The notes under the pieces: generated by a model
Databases searched by the model: none
The model's input: the letters and a program-made list of their open reading frames with translations, nothing else
Told to the model about the DNA's origin: nothing
Part shown: in pieces, positions 27,025-35,769 of the stretch
Numbering within the stretch: the stretch's first letter is position 1
How the letters are laid out: the number at the start of each line of letters is the position of its first letter
From: Chryseobacterium herbae
GTDB lineage: Bacteria > Bacteroidota > Bacteroidia > Flavobacteriales > Weeksellaceae
Assembly: GCF_025154075.1 (NCBI RefSeq)
Contig: NZ_JAOAMU010000004.1
Location: 124,001-188,000, forward strand
Reading direction: 5' to 3'
DNA: 64,000 nt
Translations under genes and position numbers: made by a program

Positions 27025-28179
27025 ATGATTATTGTCGAAGAAGTACAGAACGAAAAACAGAAAAAGGACTTTTTAGAATTCCCCGCCCAACTTTACCGGC
27101 ACGACAAAAACTATATAAGACCCCGAAATCAGGACATCGAAGAGGTTTTTGATCCTAAAAAAAACAAATCTTTCAAAGAAGGATCATGTGCCCGATTTCT
27201 ATTTAAGAACAAACAGAATGAAACGGTAGGAAAAGTGGCTGTTTTCATCTCAGCCCTTTACGAACAGAACCAGCCTACAGGAGGAATTGGTTTTTTCGAC
27301 TGTATCAATAATCAGAAAACCGCTGATTTTATTTTCGATCACTGCAAGATGTGGCTTCAGGAAAGAGGCATGGAAGCCATGGACGGCCCGATTAATTTTG
27401 GAGAACGGGATAAATTCTGGGGACTTTTAACGGAAGGTTTTGCTGAACCTCTCTTTGGAATGAATTATAATTTTTCTTATTACAAAGATCTGTTTGAAAA
27501 TTACGGTTTCAAAATGTATTTCGAACAACTTTGTTTTTCCAGACCCATTTTTGCAGAAGTTTCAAGGATTTTCACGCTTATGCATACCAAGCACAGCAGA
27601 AATCCGGCGATCTCTGCAAGACCGATGAAAAAGAATGATCTGCCTAAATTCGCTAAAGATTTTACGGAAATTTATAATCAGGCATGGGCCTGTCATGGAG
27701 AAGGCAAACAGCTGGAGGAAACAAAAGTTCTGAAAATGTTTAACACGATGAAACCTATCATCAATGAACATATTTCGTGGTTTGTGTACGAAAATGAAAA
27801 ACCTATTGCGATGTGGATGAATCTTCCGGATGTGAACCAGTGGTTCAAATATCTGAACGGCCGATTTGGGATTGTGGAAAAACTCAAGTTTTTGTGGATA
27901 AAACAATTCACAAAGAATGAGAAAATGGTTGGTCTGGTTTTCGGCGTTATTCCGGAATGGCAAAAGAAAGGGATTGATGGGTATATGATCTGGGAAGGGA
28001 CGCAGCACCTGAGAAAACATACGGATTTCAAAACGACAGAACTTCAGTGGATCGGAGATTTTAATCCTAAAATGATAAAAATTGCAGAAAGTCTTGATAC
28101 GACTGTGACCAGAAAACTGGCTACATACCGGTATTTATTTGACCGCACTAAAGAATTTGAAAGACATCCTATCCTTTAA
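27025..28179 (+). CDS. GNAT-fold protein, YghO-like
   Basis: A 384-residue cytosolic protein. The N-terminal segment FPAQLYRHDKNYIRPRNQD and the GxGFFDCI / GMEAMDGPINFGERDKFWG pattern are typical of the E. coli YghO-like family. The C-terminal half (VFGVIPEWQKKGIDGYMIWEG) has an acetyl-CoA-binding GNAT motif, followed by LQWIGDFNPKMIKIAESL. Family members are often mislabelled GTP cyclohydrolase because of adjacency. The substrate is unknown. It is divergent from folE with 89 bases between starts, and a terminator follows. Confidence 0.75.
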   Translation: MIIVEEVQNEKQKKDFLEFPAQLYRHDKNYIRPRNQDIEEVFDPKKNKSFKEGSCARFLFKNKQNETVGKVAVFISALYEQNQPTGGIGFFDCINNQKTADFIFDHCKMWLQERGMEAMDGPINFGERDKFWGLLTEGFAEPLFGMNYNFSYYKDLFENYGFKMYFEQLCFSRPIFAEVSRIFTLMHTKHSRNPAISARPMKKNDLPKFAKDFTEIYNQAWACHGEGKQLEETKVLKMFNTMKPIINEHISWFVYENEKPIAMWMNLPDVNQWFKYLNGRFGIVEKLKFLWIKQFTKNEKMVGLVFGVIPEWQKKGIDGYMIWEGTQHLRKHTDFKTTELQWIGDFNPKMIKIAESLDTTVTRKLATYRYLFDRTKEFERHPIL

Positions 28180-28187
28180 ATAAAAAA

Positions 28188-28208
28188 CCCTGCCATTGAA
28201 TGACAGGG
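28188..28208. terminator. Hairpin terminator shared by convergent genes
   Basis: CCCTGCCA pairs with TGACAGGG (one mismatch) around a five-base loop, with an A-run before and T-rich bases after. It lies between the GNAT-fold gene and metF. Confidence 0.7.
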
Positions 28209-28229
28209 CTCCTTTCATTAGATACTCTA

Positions 28230-29189
28230 TTAGAATAGCTCTCCAGCTACTTTTTTAATATTATCACTTTTCCCCATGGAGTAAAAGTGCAGCACAGGAA
28301 CTCCGAAATCCAACAGTTCTCTGCATTGGTTAATGGCCCATTCTACACCGATCTGTTTTACGGCTTCGTTGTTTTTGGCTTTTTCCACTTCATTGATCAG
28401 CTCTTCCGGAAGATCGATTTTGAATATTTGCGGAAGAATTTTTAAATGCTTTTTGGTTGCAATAGGTTTAATACCCGGGATAATAGGTACTGTAATCCCC
28501 ATTTCTCTTGCCTTTGTCACAAATTCAATAAACCTTTTATTGTCAAAAAACATTTGCGTTACAATATAATCTGCTCCGGCATCTACTTTTTGCTTTAACC
28601 ATTTCAGATCATAATTCATGGAAGGTGCCTCCATATGCTTTTCAGGGTAGCCGGCTACTCCAACACAGAATTTGTTGAGTTCATCACAGGCTTCCTGATC
28701 ATTATGAAGATATTTTCCTCTTCCTAAATCATTAATCTGGTGAACGAGATCCATGGCACTGGGGTGACCTCCCGGCGTTGGTTCGAAGTATTGATGTCCT
28801 TTCATCGCATCACCTCTCAAAGCCATTATATTTTCTATTCCCAGATACATACAGTCTACGAGAAGGTATTCTGTTTCTTCTTTGGTAAAACCTCCGCAAA
28901 GAAGGTGAGGAACAGTATCTACATTATATTTATGCTGGATTGCAGAACAAATTCCTAAGGTTCCGGGACGCATTCTGGTGATACGACGTTCCATTAACCC
29001 GTTCCCTTTATCAAGATAAATATATTCTTCTCTGGAAGTAGTTACATCAATAAAAGGTGGCTTAAACTCCATGAGCGGATCTATATTGGTATACAGATCT
29101 TCAATTCCGATTCCCTTCTGGGGCGGAACCACCTCCAGGGAGAATAAGGTCTTGCCGTTGGCGTTCTTAATGTGTTCAGTGATCTTCAT
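28230..29189 (-). CDS. metF: 5,10-methylenetetrahydrofolate reductase
   Basis: A 319-residue FAD enzyme that makes 5-methyl-THF, the methyl donor for MetH. The family pattern is seen: FSLEVVPPQ, DVTTSRE, NIMALRGD, FCVGVAGYPEKH and ADYIVTQMFFDN. It is full length, cytosolic and the last gene of the methionine operon. Its ATG overlaps the stop of the Fic gene (TAATG, sharing one base), so translation of the two may be coupled. A terminator follows at 28188. Confidence 0.96.
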   Translation of the reverse strand: MKITEHIKNANGKTLFSLEVVPPQKGIGIEDLYTNIDPLMEFKPPFIDVTTSREEYIYLDKGNGLMERRITRMRPGTLGICSAIQHKYNVDTVPHLLCGGFTKEETEYLLVDCMYLGIENIMALRGDAMKGHQYFEPTPGGHPSAMDLVHQINDLGRGKYLHNDQEACDELNKFCVGVAGYPEKHMEAPSMNYDLKWLKQKVDAGADYIVTQMFFDNKRFIEFVTKAREMGITVPIIPGIKPIATKKHLKILPQIFKIDLPEELINEVEKAKNNEAVKQIGVEWAINQCRELLDFGVPVLHFYSMGKSDNIKKVAGELF

Positions 29190-30535
29190 TAATCTTTTTT
29201 AGTTTTCTTTTTTATAAAATCTATGATGTAATTAACAATTTCCGTTGTTACTTCATTGTAAATTAGGGCTTCATCATAATCATATGAGTACATTTTTGAA
29301 TATTCAGTAGAGTTAAAAATAGAATCATTTATTTGCAATTCATATTTAACAGTCCTTTTCTTTATAGTTATAACTAAAAAAAGTTTCAGATTAAATTCAT
29401 CTTTAATGTGATCATTAAAAGATATAAGTACATCCAACTCTTCGCCTAACAATAATGTATTATCATTTTTTATATTATCAGTTAAAGATTTATAGTCATC
29501 AATAGAAAATCTTAAATCAGAAAATGAATAATAAGACTCTTGAAAAAGACTCTCAAACTTATTTAATTTAGGTAACAAATAATTTAGTAAATTGATTACA
29601 TACTTTTGAACTATAGAATCTTGATTTTTTTCTAAATCTAAACTATTAGAAGAATTAATTTGAGATTTTACAAATAACTCAATTTCTTTATCCAAATCAT
29701 CCACTTCATTAATATTCTCGCCATTAATTGCCTTTTGCATAGTTTCAAAACTGTGAGCTATATTTTCAGCGAATAAATTCACCAAATCTTCATAAATTCC
29801 ATTATCCGCAATATTCAATGTAGAATAGTACTGAATCTTATCTTTGTTTTTGATAACAATGACAGGATAATTATGTTTCAGTAAAATAAAGTTGCTTAAG
29901 ATTCTCGCTAATCTTCCGTTACCATCATCAAAAGGATGAATGGATGTAAACTTATGATGGAAAATTGCGGAAATTACTACCGGATGAAGGTTTTCTTTTT
30001 CAGCATCTTTATACCATTGCAAAAGATTGTTCATTTCAAAAATCACATCTTCGGGATTTGTGTAATAATGTATATCCCCTGAAACCGTTTTCACATGATT
30101 AGGCGATGTTTTGTATTGTCCGATTTTTATTTCTTTCTGAAATTCAACACCTTCAGGAGAAACAGTCTTTGAAAGGTAGGGTTCTACTAAAATAATTTTA
30201 TGTAAATCTTTTATATCATTTTCAGAAAGTGGACGGTCTTCTTTAATCAGCTGTAGCATAAATTCTATAGCTTCATTATGTCCTTTGATATCCAAATGAT
30301 CTTTAAAAGGCTTTCCTTTTGCTGTTAATCCGAAATTTAGAAAAGCAACAGTTTCTCCATAGCTTAATTGATTACCTTCTATTGCATTTGAATTGTAATT
30401 CCAGTCTAATTTTAATTTTTGAAAAATCTTATTCTCCAATTCCTTAGAGAATGGGCGATGGGAATCTATTGACTTTTTCTGCTTATCAATTGTCTTTATT
30501 CCGTCTAATTTTTCTAATATTTTGATATTTTTCAT
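29189..30535 (-). CDS. Fic-domain protein with class II inhibitory motif
   Basis: A 448-residue protein, probably an AMP-transferase (or other phosphonucleotidyl-transferase) modifying a protein hydroxyl. The Fic core motif HPFDDGNGRLAR is at 200-211 with catalytic His200. An N-terminal autoinhibitory motif [S/T]xxxE[G/N] appears as S49-NAI-E53-G54, the class II arrangement. The C-terminal 150 residues (from about 290) are A+T-rich-coded, charged and unrecognised. The gene is clearly more A+T-rich than the met genes around it. It lies 28 bases after metH and overlaps the metF start. No separate antitoxin was seen. Its target is unknown. Confidence 0.9.
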   Translation of the reverse strand: MKNIKILEKLDGIKTIDKQKKSIDSHRPFSKELENKIFQKLKLDWNYNSNAIEGNQLSYGETVAFLNFGLTAKGKPFKDHLDIKGHNEAIEFMLQLIKEDRPLSENDIKDLHKIILVEPYLSKTVSPEGVEFQKEIKIGQYKTSPNHVKTVSGDIHYYTNPEDVIFEMNNLLQWYKDAEKENLHPVVISAIFHHKFTSIHPFDDGNGRLARILSNFILLKHNYPVIVIKNKDKIQYYSTLNIADNGIYEDLVNLFAENIAHSFETMQKAINGENINEVDDLDKEIELFVKSQINSSNSLDLEKNQDSIVQKYVINLLNYLLPKLNKFESLFQESYYSFSDLRFSIDDYKSLTDNIKNDNTLLLGEELDVLISFNDHIKDEFNLKLFLVITIKKRTVKYELQINDSIFNSTEYSKMYSYDYDEALIYNEVTTEIVNYIIDFIKKKTKKD

Positions 30536-30563
30536 GATGCTATTTTATTTACAAAAATAGATT

Positions 30564-33224
30564 TTAATCTGCTAAATTGGGTGATAACCATTTTCTGGCT
30601 TCCTGAAGCGTACATCCTCTCCTTTTTGCATAATCCTTAAGCTGATCTTCTGTAATTTTTCCGAGACCGAAATATTTTGCGTGCGGGCTGCCGAAATAAT
30701 ATCCGGAAACTGCTGCTGTCGGAAACATGGCAAGGCTTTCTGTAAGGAATACACCTGTATTTTCTTCTACTTTTAATAGATCCCAGATGGTTTTCTTTTC
30801 CAAATGATCAGGACATGCCGGATACCCCGGTGCAGGACGGACTCCTTTATATTTTTCGGCGATAAGGTCTTCGTTGCTCAGATTTTCCTGATTGGCATAA
30901 CCCCAATATTCCGTTCTTACTTTTTTGTGTAAAAATTCAGCGTAGGCTTCTGCGAATCTGTCGGCAAGGGCTTTTACCATGATGGCATTATAGTCATCAT
31001 TAGCTTTTTCATATTCATCCGAAAGTTCATCTGTTCCGAATCCGGTACAGACACAAAAAGCCCCAACATAATCAGTTTTTCCTGAACTCTGTGGTGCTAT
31101 AAAATCACTTAACGCTAAATATTCTTTGCCTTTTGATCTCTGGGCCTGCTGTCTTAAGGTCAAAAACTTAGCCTGCTCTTCATTATTTTCGTTAAAGATT
31201 AAAATATCATCAGTCTCATTTGAATTCGCTTTGAAAATTCCGAAGATGGCTTTTGCCTTCAGTAATTTCTCATCAAGAATTCTCTTTAAAATAACCTGTG
31301 CATCTTTAAACAATTCTTTAGCCTGAGCTCCCACGACCTCATCTTCCAGGATATTCGGGTATTTCCCGTGCAGATCCCAGCTTCTGAAGAACGGAGACCA
31401 GTCGATAAACGGAAGCAATTCTCTCAGATCCTGATCTTCCAGTACGGTTACGCCTAAATTATTCGGCGTAAAGATCTCTTCATTTTCCCAATCAATACTG
31501 AAGTGACTTTCTCTTGCTTCCTGAATGGTAACATAATCTTTGTCAACTTGTCTGTTTAAAAATTTTTCTCTGAAATCAGAATAATCACTTTTTAAATCAT
31601 CCACATATTCTTTATTTCTGTCACCTAAGAGCGAACTCACTACATTCACAGCTCTGGAAGCATCATTCACGTGAACGACTGCATTTTTATATTTTAAATC
31701 AATTTTCACAGCGGTATGTGCTTTTGAAGTCGTTGCACCACCGATCAATAATGGAAAATTGAGATTTTGTCTTTCTAATTCAGAAGCAATGTATACCATT
31801 TCGTCAAGACTTGGCGTAATCAATCCGCTCAAACCAATGACATCAACCTTATGTTCTATGGCAGCCTGAATAATTTTTTCAGCTGGAACCATTACTCCAA
31901 GATCAACGATTTCGTAGTTATTACAACCCAAAACAACACTCACAATATTTTTTCCGATATCATGAACGTCACCTTTTACTGTGGCCATCAGAATTTTTCC
32001 ATTGGCTGGTCTCGCGCCGTCTTTTTCATCCTCAATAAAGGGTTGTAGGTAAGCAACGGCTTTCTTCATTACCCTCGCGGATTTTACAACCTGTGGAAGG
32101 AACATTTTTCCGCTGCCGAAAAGATCTCCGACAACGCCCATTCCGGTCATCAGGTTAATTTCAATGACATGAAGCGGTCTCGCTGCCTGTTGTCTCGCTT
32201 CTTCTACATCTTCTTCAATAAAACGGTCGATTCCTTTAACCAAAGCATGGGTAATTCTATCCTGCAAAGGTCTTGTACGCCATTCTAAATCTTCAACGAT
32301 TTCTTTCTTGACAGATTTATGCTTCTCGGAATAATCAAGAAGTCTTTCTGTAGCGTCTTCTCTCTTATCAAGGATTACATCTTCTACAAGACCTAAAAGT
32401 TCTTTGTTGATCTCATCATACACTTCCAGCATGGAAGGATTGACGATCCCGATATTCATTCCGGCCTGAATGGCGTGGTAAAGGAATACGGAGTGCATCG
32501 CTTCTCTCACGGTATCATTTCCACGGAAGGAGAAGGAAACATTACTTACTCCACCACTTACTGAGGCATAAGGAAGGTTCTGTCTTACCCATCTTGTAGC
32601 TTCAATAAAATCAATGGCATTTCTTCTGTGCTCATCCATCCCCGTTGCTACAGGGAAAATATTTAAGTCGAAAATAATATCTTCTGCCGGAAAACCAACT
32701 TGATTTACCAATATATCATACGACCGTTTTGAAATCTCAAGCCTGCGATCGTAATTGTCTGCCTGACCATCTTCATCAAAGGCCATCACAATCACAGCAG
32801 CACCATATCTTTTAACTGCTTTGGCCTGCTTGATGAATTCTTCTTCACCCCCTTTTAAACTAATGGAATTAACCACACATTTACCCTGTGCTACCTGAAG
32901 TCCAGCTTCAAGAATCTCCCATTTGGACGAGTCTATCATCACCGGAATCCTTGCAATATCCGGTTCTGAGGCAATTAAATTCAGGAATTTGATCATTGAT
33001 GCTTTTCCATCGATTAATCCGTCATCGAAGTTGACATCAAGGATCTGCGCGCCACCGTCTACCTGATTTCGGGCAATATCAAGTGCTTCAGAGAATTTCT
33101 CCTCTTTTATCAGTCTTAAAAACTTTTTGGAACCGGCAACGTTTGTCCTTTCACCAACATTGATGAAATTACTTTCCGGCGTTATGATAAGAGGCTCAAG
33201 GCCTGATAATCTTAAATATTTCAT
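30564..33224 (-). CDS. metH: Methionine synthase, folate/B12/activation part (split MetH)
   Basis: An 886-residue cobalamin-dependent protein, equal to the C-terminal two-thirds of MetH. Order: pterin-binding domain (about 1-290, with [10 protein letters not shown] and VMIDSSKWE), B12-binding helical cap and Rossmann domain with the lower-ligand motif DVHDIG (His421), then the reactivation domain with the SAM motif [12 protein letters not shown] (796-807). The homocysteine-binding domain is absent and is encoded by the preceding gene. The two should work together to form methionine from homocysteine and methyl-THF. 139 bases separate them. Confidence 0.95.
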   Translation of the reverse strand: MKYLRLSGLEPLIITPESNFINVGERTNVAGSKKFLRLIKEEKFSEALDIARNQVDGGAQILDVNFDDGLIDGKASMIKFLNLIASEPDIARIPVMIDSSKWEILEAGLQVAQGKCVVNSISLKGGEEEFIKQAKAVKRYGAAVIVMAFDEDGQADNYDRRLEISKRSYDILVNQVGFPAEDIIFDLNIFPVATGMDEHRRNAIDFIEATRWVRQNLPYASVSGGVSNVSFSFRGNDTVREAMHSVFLYHAIQAGMNIGIVNPSMLEVYDEINKELLGLVEDVILDKREDATERLLDYSEKHKSVKKEIVEDLEWRTRPLQDRITHALVKGIDRFIEEDVEEARQQAARPLHVIEINLMTGMGVVGDLFGSGKMFLPQVVKSARVMKKAVAYLQPFIEDEKDGARPANGKILMATVKGDVHDIGKNIVSVVLGCNNYEIVDLGVMVPAEKIIQAAIEHKVDVIGLSGLITPSLDEMVYIASELERQNLNFPLLIGGATTSKAHTAVKIDLKYKNAVVHVNDASRAVNVVSSLLGDRNKEYVDDLKSDYSDFREKFLNRQVDKDYVTIQEARESHFSIDWENEEIFTPNNLGVTVLEDQDLRELLPFIDWSPFFRSWDLHGKYPNILEDEVVGAQAKELFKDAQVILKRILDEKLLKAKAIFGIFKANSNETDDILIFNENNEEQAKFLTLRQQAQRSKGKEYLALSDFIAPQSSGKTDYVGAFCVCTGFGTDELSDEYEKANDDYNAIMVKALADRFAEAYAEFLHKKVRTEYWGYANQENLSNEDLIAEKYKGVRPAPGYPACPDHLEKKTIWDLLKVEENTGVFLTESLAMFPTAAVSGYYFGSPHAKYFGLGKITEDQLKDYAKRRGCTLQEARKWLSPNLAD

Positions 33225-33363
33225 TAATTTTTTATTCTGCTCAATTATAATAGTCCTGTTTGTGTTCTGTCCCGGCAGATCAATAGCTCTGCTTCAAGTT
33301 GTAAACAGCGGAAACTTTTTATAAACCAGCTTCTATTTCTTGTTTTAATTTAAAACTCCCTGA

Positions 33364-34374
33364 TTATACAAACTCTTTCGTTTTTCTTGGCGGATATTGT
33401 GCGACCAAGTCTGAAATGGCTTTGATATGATCCGGAGTTGTACCACAGCATCCACCGATAATATTGATCAATCCTTTCTCCACATATTCTTTGATCTGTC
33501 TGGCCATATCTTCCGGTGTCTCGTCATATTTCCCGAAAGCATTCGGAAGTCCCGCATTCGGGTAAGCGGAAACATAAAATTCTGAATTGTGAGCCAGGGT
33601 TTCCAGATAAGGAGTAAGCTGATCTGCACCTAAAGCACAGTTAAATCCTACGCTTAACAAATTCAGGTGTGAAACAGAGATCAGAAAAGCTTCTGCAGTT
33701 TGTCCACTCAACGTTCTTCCTGAAGCATCGGTAATGGTTCCTGAAACCATGATCGGAATTTTTATATTTCTTTCATCCTGAAGTTCATCAATAGCAAACA
33801 GAGCCGCTTTTGCATTCAAGGTATCGAAAATGGTTTCTACCAAAAGAATATCTGAACCTCCATCCAGTAAAGCTTCACACTGCTGTTTGTAAGCCACTCT
33901 CAATTCTTCAAAAGTGATTGCTCTGTATCCCGGATCATTAACGTCAGGGCTTAAACTTGCCGTTCTGTTAGTAGGTCCGATGGAGCCTGCCACAAATCTT
34001 GGTTTATCCGGATTTTGAGCGGTAAATTCATCACATACTTTTCTGGCAATTTTTGCAGACTCGTAGTTCAACTCATACACCAGTTCTTCCATGTGATAAT
34101 CTGCCATCGCAATGGTAGTTCCCGAAAATGTATTGGTTTCTAGAATGTCTGCTCCTGCTTCCAGATATTTCCTGTGAACTTCTTCAATGGCCTGAGGTTG
34201 TGTCAGGGAAAGAAGGTCATTATTTCCTTTTACCGGATGTTCCCAGTTTTTGAAACGCTCACCACGGTAATCTTCTTCCTCGAATTTGTAACGCTGAAGC
34301 ATGGTTCCCATTGCACCATCGAGAATTAAAATTCTCTCGGATATTGCTTTATATAATTGTTCTGAATTTTTCAT
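33364..34374 (-). CDS. metH: Homocysteine S-methyltransferase domain (split MetH, N-terminal part)
   Basis: A 336-residue zinc-dependent homocysteine-binding domain. It begins with [11 protein letters not shown], and the three zinc ligands are visible as Cys246 in VGFNCALG and Cys309-Cys310 in IGGCCGTTP. It corresponds to residues 1 to about 340 of E. coli MetH. Because the B12-binding part is the next gene downstream, the two probably form a two-subunit methionine synthase, as in other flavobacteria. It could also act with S-methylmethionine as donor, but gene context favours MetH. The stop is 139 bases before the large subunit. Confidence 0.92.
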   Translation of the reverse strand: MKNSEQLYKAISERILILDGAMGTMLQRYKFEEEDYRGERFKNWEHPVKGNNDLLSLTQPQAIEEVHRKYLEAGADILETNTFSGTTIAMADYHMEELVYELNYESAKIARKVCDEFTAQNPDKPRFVAGSIGPTNRTASLSPDVNDPGYRAITFEELRVAYKQQCEALLDGGSDILLVETIFDTLNAKAALFAIDELQDERNIKIPIMVSGTITDASGRTLSGQTAEAFLISVSHLNLLSVGFNCALGADQLTPYLETLAHNSEFYVSAYPNAGLPNAFGKYDETPEDMARQIKEYVEKGLINIIGGCCGTTPDHIKAISDLVAQYPPRKTKEFV

Positions 34375-34393
34375 ATGTTTTTTGTTATGATAA

Positions 34394-34436
34394 ATAGGAC
34401 GATGTCCTATCCTTTGTTAAATCGTCCCGTTGGGAC
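34394..34436. repeat. Two-hairpin dispersed element, copy 1
   Basis: Hairpin ATAGGAC-GAT-GTCCTAT (34394-34410), about 13 bases ending TTGTTAAATC, and hairpin GTCCC-GTT-GGGAC (34424-34436). The same two-hairpin layout with a nearly identical linker occurs at 44714-44756 and in diverged form at 54932-54971. It lies between two genes of the methionine operon. Confidence 0.75.
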
Positions 34437-34477
34437 TCTTTGATTTATTTCAAACAAATAATCTGAACTCTCTTGAA

Positions 34478-35638
34478 TTAATCTAGGGCTTGTTTCAGAT
34501 CTGCAATGATGTCATCTATATATTCCAGACCTACGGAACAACGGACAAGACCTGCTGTAATGCCTACTTCATTTCTTTCATCCTCAGTCAGTTTTGAATG
34601 GGTTGTGGATGCAGGATGTGTCACGATCGTTCTTGTGTCTCCCAAATTGGCAGAAAGGGAACACATTTTTATTTTGTCCAGGAAGTTTCTTCCGCCCTCT
34701 ATTCCACCTTTAATTTCAAAGGCTACGATATTTCCACCCAGTTTCATCTGCTTTTTCGCAACTTCATAACTCGGATGTGATTTTAAAAACGGATATTTCA
34801 CCAATTCTACATTCGGGTGGCTTTCTAAAAATTCAGCAACCTTCAAAGCATTCTCACAATGTTTTTCCACACGGATAGCCAATGTTTCCAGACTCTTTGA
34901 TAAAACCCATGCATTGAAAGGTGACATCGCGGGTCCTGTATTTCTTGCAAAAAGATAAATTTCTCTGATCAGGTCCTCTTTTCCTACGGCTACACCGCCC
35001 AGTACTCTTCCCTGTCCGTCAATTAATTTCGTTGCAGAATGTACAACAACATCTGCACCATATTTTATCGGTTGCTGCAGATAAGGTGTTGCAAAACAGT
35101 TATCTACAATAAAGATAAGATTATGCTTTTTCGCGATCTTTCCGAAAAACTCTAGATCCAGAATTTCAATAGCCGGATTGGTAGGTGTTTCAAGGTATAA
35201 GATCTTGGTGTTAGGTTTAATATATTGTTCAACATTCTCCGCATCCTCAGCTTTGAAATAGGTTGTTTCGATATTCCATTTCGGGAAATACTTCGTAAAT
35301 AAGGTATGGGTAGAACCGAAAACCGACTGGCAACTTACGATATGATCGCCCGCATCCAATAAAGTGGCAAAAGTAGAATAAATAGCCGCCATTCCTGTTG
35401 CAAATGCATATCCTGCTTCTGCACCTTCCATTTTTACAATCTTATCTGTGAATTCCGTTACATTCGGATTTGAAAAACGGCTGTACAGGTTTTTAGATTT
35501 TTCTTCGGCAAAGCTCGCTCTCATATCTTCCGCATCCTGAAAAATAAAGCTGGATGTAAGATATAATGGAGTGGAATGTTCGTCAAACTGCGTTCTTTCA
35601 GTCTGGGTTCTTATTGCGGAGGTTTCAAAATTTTCCAT
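34478..35638 (-). CDS. metZ: O-acyl-homoserine sulfhydrylase (MetZ-like, PLP-dependent)
   Basis: A 386-residue Cys/Met-metabolism PLP enzyme that should form homocysteine directly from O-acylhomoserine and sulfide. The PLP Lys is Lys204 in HSATKLIDGQGRVLGG, the pattern of the MetZ (O-succinylhomoserine sulfhydrylase) group. Further features are YSRFSNPN and the final LVRCSVGLEYIDDIIADL. Cystathionine gamma-synthase is a close relative and cannot be excluded by sequence alone. In context MetX makes O-acetylhomoserine, then this enzyme makes homocysteine for MetH. Cytosolic, full length. Confidence 0.87.
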   Translation of the reverse strand: MENFETSAIRTQTERTQFDEHSTPLYLTSSFIFQDAEDMRASFAEEKSKNLYSRFSNPNVTEFTDKIVKMEGAEAGYAFATGMAAIYSTFATLLDAGDHIVSCQSVFGSTHTLFTKYFPKWNIETTYFKAEDAENVEQYIKPNTKILYLETPTNPAIEILDLEFFGKIAKKHNLIFIVDNCFATPYLQQPIKYGADVVVHSATKLIDGQGRVLGGVAVGKEDLIREIYLFARNTGPAMSPFNAWVLSKSLETLAIRVEKHCENALKVAEFLESHPNVELVKYPFLKSHPSYEVAKKQMKLGGNIVAFEIKGGIEGGRNFLDKIKMCSLSANLGDTRTIVTHPASTTHSKLTEDERNEVGITAGLVRCSVGLEYIDDIIADLKQALD

Positions 35639-35651
35639 ATAGTTAATATAA

Positions 35652-35763
35652 AATGTACCAATATATCAGTATACCAATCTACCAATGAAATTCTCCATTG
35701 AATTAAGAATGACAGTTGTATTAATATTTATTGGTAAACTGTTACACTGATACATTGTTAAAT
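35652..35763. repeat. MITE-like inverted repeat between operon genes
   Basis: Arm 35652-35687 (starts AATGTACCAATATATCAGT) and arm 35730-35763 are imperfect inverted copies. The second arm's reverse complement contains TAACAATGTATCAGTGTAACA. The intervening 42 bases are A+T-rich and hold no gene. A related sequence with the same opening bases lies at 44773. It sits in the homoserine dehydrogenase to metZ gap. Confidence 0.6.
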
Positions 35764-35769
35764 TATTTT

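Noticed and set aside
29189..30535. Fic/antitoxin pair (toxin-antitoxin module)
   Set aside because: No small antitoxin gene is adjacent; the neighbours are metH and metF. The inhibitory helix is within the same protein.
33225..33363. Possible cobalamin riboswitch before the B12-dependent metH gene
   Set aside because: No B12-box (GCCACTG-like) or the expected multi-stem structure was found in this gap.
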